In this document: one piece after another, positions 60,081-64,000 of the stretch | Layout: each line of letters opens with the position of its first letter | Position numbering within the stretch: position 1 is the first letter of the stretch | Assembly: GCA_035285585.1 (NCBI GenBank) | Contig: JAYKGU010000164.1 | Span: 62,001-126,000 of the forward strand | From: JAYKGU01 sp035285585 | GTDB taxonomy: Bacteria; Cyanobacteriota; Cyanobacteriia; CAKZMO01 | Direction of reading: 5' to 3' | DNA length: 64,000 nt | Program-made: the position numbers and the translations under genes | The notes under the pieces: model-generated | Databases searched by the model: none | Seen by the model: only the letters and a program-made list of their open reading frames with translations | Told to the model about the DNA's origin: nothing

Positions 60081-61217
60081 ATGACCCAGACAAAAGCCAA
60101 AGATTCTACTTCGCCGTCCACCCCTACCCCCACCTCCCCATCGGCCCTGCTGCGCCAGCACGCCGAGCAGCAGTTTGCCCAGGAACTAGCGGAACTGGCC
60201 GCCGCCGACACGCGTCAGCGACCGCCCAACTGGCAGCTTTCCCCCTGGGCCGTGGCTATTTACCTGCTGGGTGGCACCCTGGACAACGGGTTCGAAGTCT
60301 CTCCCAAATACATCGGCGATCGCCGTTTGATGGAAGTGGCGATCGCCACCCTGGCCACCGATCGCGCCCTGCTGCTGTATGGCGTTCCCGGCACGGCCAA
60401 ATCCTGGGTGTCGGAGCATCTGGCCGCCGCCATCGCGGGAGACTCGACGCTGCTGATCCAGGGCACGGCGGGCACCAGCGAAGAGGCCATTCGCTATGGC
60501 TGGAACTATGCGCGGCTGCTGGCGGAGGGGCCATCCCTGGAGGCGCTGGTGGCCAGTCCCTTGATGCGGGCCATGTCGGCGGGCCAGATTGCGCGGGTTG
60601 AGGAGCTAACCCGCATGCCCTCGGATGTGCAGGACACGCTGATCACCGTGCTGTCTGAAAAGACGCTGCCCATTCCTGAGCTGAATACGGAGGTGCAGGC
60701 CACCAAGGGCTTTAATGTGATTGCCACGGCCAATAATCGCGATCGCGGCGTCAATGAACTCTCCAGCGCCCTGAAGCGGCGGTTTAACACTGTGATTCTG
60801 CCGGTGCCCACCACCCTGGAAGAAGAGGTGAGCATCGTGCAGCGGCGGGTAACCAGCCTGGGACGGGCACTGGAATTGCCAGCGGAAGCCCCGGCCCTGG
60901 AGGAGATTCGGCGCGTGGTTACCATCTTTCGCGAACTGCGCGACGGGGTCACCCTGGACGGCAAAACCAAGCTTAAATCCCCCACGGGCACCCTCAGCCC
61001 CGCCGAAGCAATTTCTGTAGTGAGCAGCGGCATGTCCCTAGCGGCCCACTTTGGGGACGGGTCGCTCACCGCCAGCGACCTGATGGCGGGTCTGCTGGGA
61101 GCCGTCGTCAAAGACCCGGTTCAGGATCAGGTGGTCTGGAAGGAGTATCTGGAAACCGTCGTCAAAGAGCGCGATGGCTGGAAAGACCTGTATCGCGCCA
61201 GCCGCGCCCTGCTCTAG
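60081..61217 (+). CDS. MoxR-type AAA+ ATPase
   Basis: A 378-residue AAA+ ATPase. Walker A GVPGTAKS lies at about residues 101-108, a sensor 1 in IATANNRDRG near 216, and arginine-finger residues in SSALKRRFN near 232. The Walker B region reads ARVEELTRMP with Glu instead of the expected Asp-Glu pair, which is a variation seen in this MoxR branch. A helix-2 insert (SEEAIRYGWNYARL) precedes it. The C-terminal lid domain contains LSPAEAISVVSSGMSLAAHF. MoxR ATPases act as chaperones with VWA proteins to remodel or insert metals in large complexes. Start at 60081 is the first ATG that fits the domain. Confidence 0.93.
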   Translation: MTQTKAKDSTSPSTPTPTSPSALLRQHAEQQFAQELAELAAADTRQRPPNWQLSPWAVAIYLLGGTLDNGFEVSPKYIGDRRLMEVAIATLATDRALLLYGVPGTAKSWVSEHLAAAIAGDSTLLIQGTAGTSEEAIRYGWNYARLLAEGPSLEALVASPLMRAMSAGQIARVEELTRMPSDVQDTLITVLSEKTLPIPELNTEVQATKGFNVIATANNRDRGVNELSSALKRRFNTVILPVPTTLEEEVSIVQRRVTSLGRALELPAEAPALEEIRRVVTIFRELRDGVTLDGKTKLKSPTGTLSPAEAISVVSSGMSLAAHFGDGSLTASDLMAGLLGAVVKDPVQDQVVWKEYLETVVKERDGWKDLYRASRALL

Positions 61218-61228
61218 GAGCGGATGTC

Positions 61229-63595
61229 ATGCCAGTACATGTCTTTGGCATTCGCCACCATGGCCCCGGATCGGCCCGCAGTCTCCGTCAGGCGCTAGCC
61301 CAGCTCCAGCCCGACATCGTCCTGGTGGAAGGGCCACCCGATGCGGAGGCCGTTTTGCCGCTGCTGATCCACGACCAGATGCGTCCCCCCGTCGCCCTGC
61401 TGATTTACGCCCCCGACTGTCCCCACCAGGCCGTCTACTACCCGTTTGCGGTGTTCTCCCCGGAATGGCAGGCCATCCACTATGGACTGCGCCACCAGAT
61501 TCCCGTGCGGTTGATAGATTTGCCCCAAACCCATCGGTTCGCCCTGGCGCAAAGCAATGGCGAAAAGCCGGAGGATCAAGAGCCGGACGCCCCAGACCTC
61601 CCAGAAGCACAGACGGAATTAGAACCCCCAGAGGCTTTAGAGCCATCAACGGAGCAAGCCGAAATTTTTGACCAGCCGATGCTTCCGGACGTTTACCACG
61701 ATCCCCTGAGTCTGCTGGCCCAGGCCGCCGGATACAGCGACAGCGAACGCTGGTGGGAGCATCTGGTGGAGCAGCGGCAGGACAGCACCGAGGTGTTTGC
61801 CGCCATTCTGGAGGCGATGGCGGTATTGCGGGTAGAGGTCGGCTCCCTGGCCCGCCGAGACCCGTTGGAACCGCAGCGGGAAGCCTACATGCGAAAGACC
61901 ATCCGGGAGGCCGAAAAGCAGGGCTTTCAGCGTATTGCCGTAGTATGTGGGGCCTGGCACACCGCCGCCCTGGTGGACCGGCCTCCCGCCAAAGTGGATG
62001 CAGCGCTGCTGAAGGGACTGCCCAAGCTGAAGGTGAAGGCCACCTGGGTGCCCTGGACTTACGGACGCCTCACCTTTAGCAGCGGCTATGGGGCGGGCAT
62101 CGAATCCCCCGGCTGGTACCACCATCTCTGGGAACAGGGCGATCGCCCCCATCCAGGCTCAACCCAGGAAGATCAGCGACTCCAGCCATTTTCCGGCCCC
62201 ACCGACAGCGCGGTTCGCTGGATGACCCAGGTGGCGCGCCTGCTGCGGCAGCAGGATCTGGACGCCTCCGCTGCCAGCGTGATTGAAGCCGTCCGGCTGG
62301 CGGAAGCTTTGGCGGCACTGCGCGATCGCCCCCTCCCCGGCCTTCCCGAACTCAATGAAGCCACCCAGACGGTTTTGTGCTTTGGAGATGCCCTGCCGAT
62401 GCGGCTCATTCATCAGCAGCTTATCGTGGGCGAACGGCTGGGCGAAATTCCCGAAGAAACCCCCATGCTGCCGCTCCAGCAAGACCTCCAGCAGCAGCAG
62501 AAACGCCTGCGACTGAAGCCAGCGGCCACCGAAACCGCCCTGAATCTGGATCTGCGCAAGCCAACGGATCTGGAGCGATCGCACCTGCTCCATCGGCTCA
62601 CCCTGCTCCAGCTTCCCTGGGGGCAGCCCCAGGCCACGGGCAGCACCAAAGGCACCTTCCGCGAATCCTGGCGGCTCCAATGGCAGCCCGAATTTGCCCT
62701 GCGCTTAATTGAGGTCAGCATTTGGGGCAATACCATCGAAACGGCAGCCACTGCCTGGACCTGCGATCGCGCCAACCGGGCCAACCTGCCCGATCTGACG
62801 GACCTCATCGACCAAACCCTGCTGGCCAGTCTGCCGCAGGCGATCGCCCACCTGATGGCCCGTCTGGAGTCGGAAGCGGCCCTGGCCAGCGACATGGCCC
62901 ACCTGATGAACGCCCTGCCGCCCTTGATCAACGTGATGCGCTACGGCACCGTGCGCCAGTTCGAAACCCAGGTCATTGGTCACGTGGTCAATGGATTGAT
63001 TACCCGCGTCTGCATCGGCCTGCCCGTCGCTGCCGCCTCCCTGGATGATGACGCGGCGGCCCAGATGTATCAGCAGGTGATCCGGGTGCATGGGGCGATC
63101 GCCCTGCTGCAGCAACCCGACAGCCTGGAGATGTGGCACCAGGTGCTGGGGCAACTGGCCGACCAGCAAAACCTCCACGGGCTGGTGGCGGGGCGCTGCT
63201 GCCGCCTGCTGTTTGAGGCGGGGGTTTTTCAGCCCGAAGATACGGCGCGACGGCTGGGGCTGGCCCTCTCTACCGCCAGCGAACCCACCCAGGCCGCCGC
63301 CTGGATGGAGGGATTCCTGTCGGGAAGCGGCCTGCTGCTGCTCCACAACCCGACCCTCTGGCAGGTACTGGATGACTGGGTGACCCAACTACCCGGCGAG
63401 ACGTTTACCGCCATCCTGCCCCTGCTGCGCCGCACCTTTGCTACCTTTGCAGCCCCCGAACGTCGGCAGATGGGGGAGCGGGTGCGCCAGGGCGAGGCCC
63501 GTCCCGCCGTTTCAATAAATGTGGGAGGCTTTGATGGCGATCGCGCAGACACAGTCCTCCCCCTCATCGCTCAACTACTGGGTATTTCACCATGA
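61229..63595 (+). CDS. DUF5682 family protein
   Basis: A 788-residue cytosolic protein of DUF5682. It begins VHVFGIRHHGPGSARSLRQAL and DIVLVEGPPDAEAVL, the family hallmark of an alpha/beta domain with invariant His and Glu residues (RHHGPGS, EGPP), resembling TraB/erythromycin-esterase-like folds; catalysis is not shown. An acidic linker (residues about 110-150) and a helical C-terminal two-thirds follow. AGGAG stands before the ATG. It overlaps the VWA start by four bases (ATGA, 63592-63595). Confidence 0.9.
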   Translation: MPVHVFGIRHHGPGSARSLRQALAQLQPDIVLVEGPPDAEAVLPLLIHDQMRPPVALLIYAPDCPHQAVYYPFAVFSPEWQAIHYGLRHQIPVRLIDLPQTHRFALAQSNGEKPEDQEPDAPDLPEAQTELEPPEALEPSTEQAEIFDQPMLPDVYHDPLSLLAQAAGYSDSERWWEHLVEQRQDSTEVFAAILEAMAVLRVEVGSLARRDPLEPQREAYMRKTIREAEKQGFQRIAVVCGAWHTAALVDRPPAKVDAALLKGLPKLKVKATWVPWTYGRLTFSSGYGAGIESPGWYHHLWEQGDRPHPGSTQEDQRLQPFSGPTDSAVRWMTQVARLLRQQDLDASAASVIEAVRLAEALAALRDRPLPGLPELNEATQTVLCFGDALPMRLIHQQLIVGERLGEIPEETPMLPLQQDLQQQQKRLRLKPAATETALNLDLRKPTDLERSHLLHRLTLLQLPWGQPQATGSTKGTFRESWRLQWQPEFALRLIEVSIWGNTIETAATAWTCDRANRANLPDLTDLIDQTLLASLPQAIAHLMARLESEAALASDMAHLMNALPPLINVMRYGTVRQFETQVIGHVVNGLITRVCIGLPVAAASLDDDAAAQMYQQVIRVHGAIALLQQPDSLEMWHQVLGQLADQQNLHGLVAGRCCRLLFEAGVFQPEDTARRLGLALSTASEPTQAAAWMEGFLSGSGLLLLHNPTLWQVLDDWVTQLPGETFTAILPLLRRTFATFAAPERRQMGERVRQGEARPAVSINVGGFDGDRADTVLPLIAQLLGISP

Positions 63596-64000
63596 CCAAC
63601 TCCCCTGCACAGGAACGACTGCGCCGCTGGCGGCTGATTTTGGGGGGCGGTGCTGCCGATGGCATTGGTATCCCCGGTGGTGGCGATGGCCAGGGTGATG
63701 ATGGCCTTTGCCTAGGAGCTGCCGATCAGGCAATTGATGCGGCTTTGAGCGCCCTTTATGATGGCGATCGCCAGGGCGGATTGGGGGCTTCTTCGCCCAA
63801 AGTCGCCCGCTGGCTGGGGGATATTCGCACCTATTTCCCCACCTCGGTGGTCAAGGTGATGCAGCAGGATGCCCTGGAGCGGCTGCACCTGCGGCAAATG
63901 CTGCTGGAACCGGAGCTACTGGCGGCGGTGGAGCCAGACGTGCATCTGGTCTCTAACCTGCTGTCTTTGAGCGATGTGATGCCCGGTCGCACCAAGGAAA
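63592..64000 (+). CDS. VWA-type protein of the MoxR operon (5' part, runs off the window)
   Basis: 136 codons open to the right edge. It reads SPAQERLRRWRLILGGGAAD, then a Gly/Asp-rich loop, ALSALYDGDRQGGLGASSPK, VARWLGDIRTYFPTSVVKVM, and QQDALERLHLRQMLLEPELL. This is the conserved N-terminal region of the VWA-containing proteins that close this operon in cyanobacteria; the VWA metal-ion site (DxSxS) is expected beyond the edge. The start overlaps the DUF5682 stop, indicating translational coupling. The family call relies on recall of full-length relatives. Confidence 0.85.
   Translation, partial: MTNSPAQERLRRWRLILGGGAADGIGIPGGGDGQGDDGLCLGAADQAIDAALSALYDGDRQGGLGASSPKVARWLGDIRTYFPTSVVKVMQQDALERLHLRQMLLEPELLAAVEPDVHLVSNLLSLSDVMPGRTKE

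Overview
The window comes from a cyanobacterial chromosome. The octamer GCGATCGC (the HIP1 repeat) is scattered through genes and spacers. Marker genes include a glutamate synthase of the ferredoxin-dependent type with no small-subunit gene beside it, the aerobic Mg-protoporphyrin cyclase AcsF, a SigC-type group 2 sigma factor, plant-type 2Fe-2S ferredoxin and several families known mainly from cyanobacteria (DUF3326, DUF3177, DUF6887/DUF6888). The dense population of small palindromic and inverted-repeat elements fits a filamentous, Leptolyngbya-like genome, but the genus is only an inference.

Region by region. 0-11.3 kb holds core metabolism and regulation: an A-type Fe-S carrier, a mannose-isomerase-like cupin, glsF, sigC, acsF and a predicted exported protein. 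11.6-14.1 kb has a triple-repeat protein of unknown function followed by a pentapeptide-repeat protein. 14.2-17.6 kb (minus) has a CPBP protease translationally coupled to a DUF3326 gene, a small conserved gene, a ferredoxin and a GntR regulator. 17.9-22.2 kb (plus) has a dienelactone hydrolase, a ribosomal S1 protein, a GH13 amylase and a voltage-gated cation channel. 22.4-30.5 kb has a fused two-domain peptide ABC ATPase, an HTH-GrpE fusion, two DUF2294 paralogues separated by a small inverted-repeat element, a nucleoside transporter and an RTX-linked serine hydrolase. 30.7-35.6 kb has a NarL-type two-component pair and a large secreted double nuclease.

36-44.7 kb is rich in repeats: two paralogous small proteins, a pentapeptide membrane protein containing a long hexanucleotide minisatellite, two tandem repeat arrays, a miniature element with another miniature element inserted in it, a DUF6888/DUF6887 gene pair with a TTG start, and a 1.2-kaa TPR/glycosyltransferase-like protein invaded by two low-complexity tracts. 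44.7-50.6 kb (minus) has glmM, a DUF3177 pair, and the three-gene ATP-grasp / alpha-E / transglutaminase cluster. 50.6-57.1 kb looks like an accessory island: long spacers, a family of hairpin repeats, a ribbon-helix-helix-like protein, a patatin lipase, a TnpB-only IS200/IS605 element and a nitronate monooxygenase-like gene.

From 57.2 kb to the right edge runs a tightly packed plus-strand operon (SWIM zinc finger, DUF5691, MoxR AAA+ ATPase, DUF5682, and the start of a VWA-type protein that leaves the window). This is the strongest candidate for a multi-protein system of unknown function. The best documented unusual signals visible in the DNA itself are the nested mobile elements at 40.1-40.3 kb, whose empty site is preserved at 57.0 kb, and the minisatellite at 38.6-39.0 kb that encodes an uninterrupted Ala-X hydrophobic segment.
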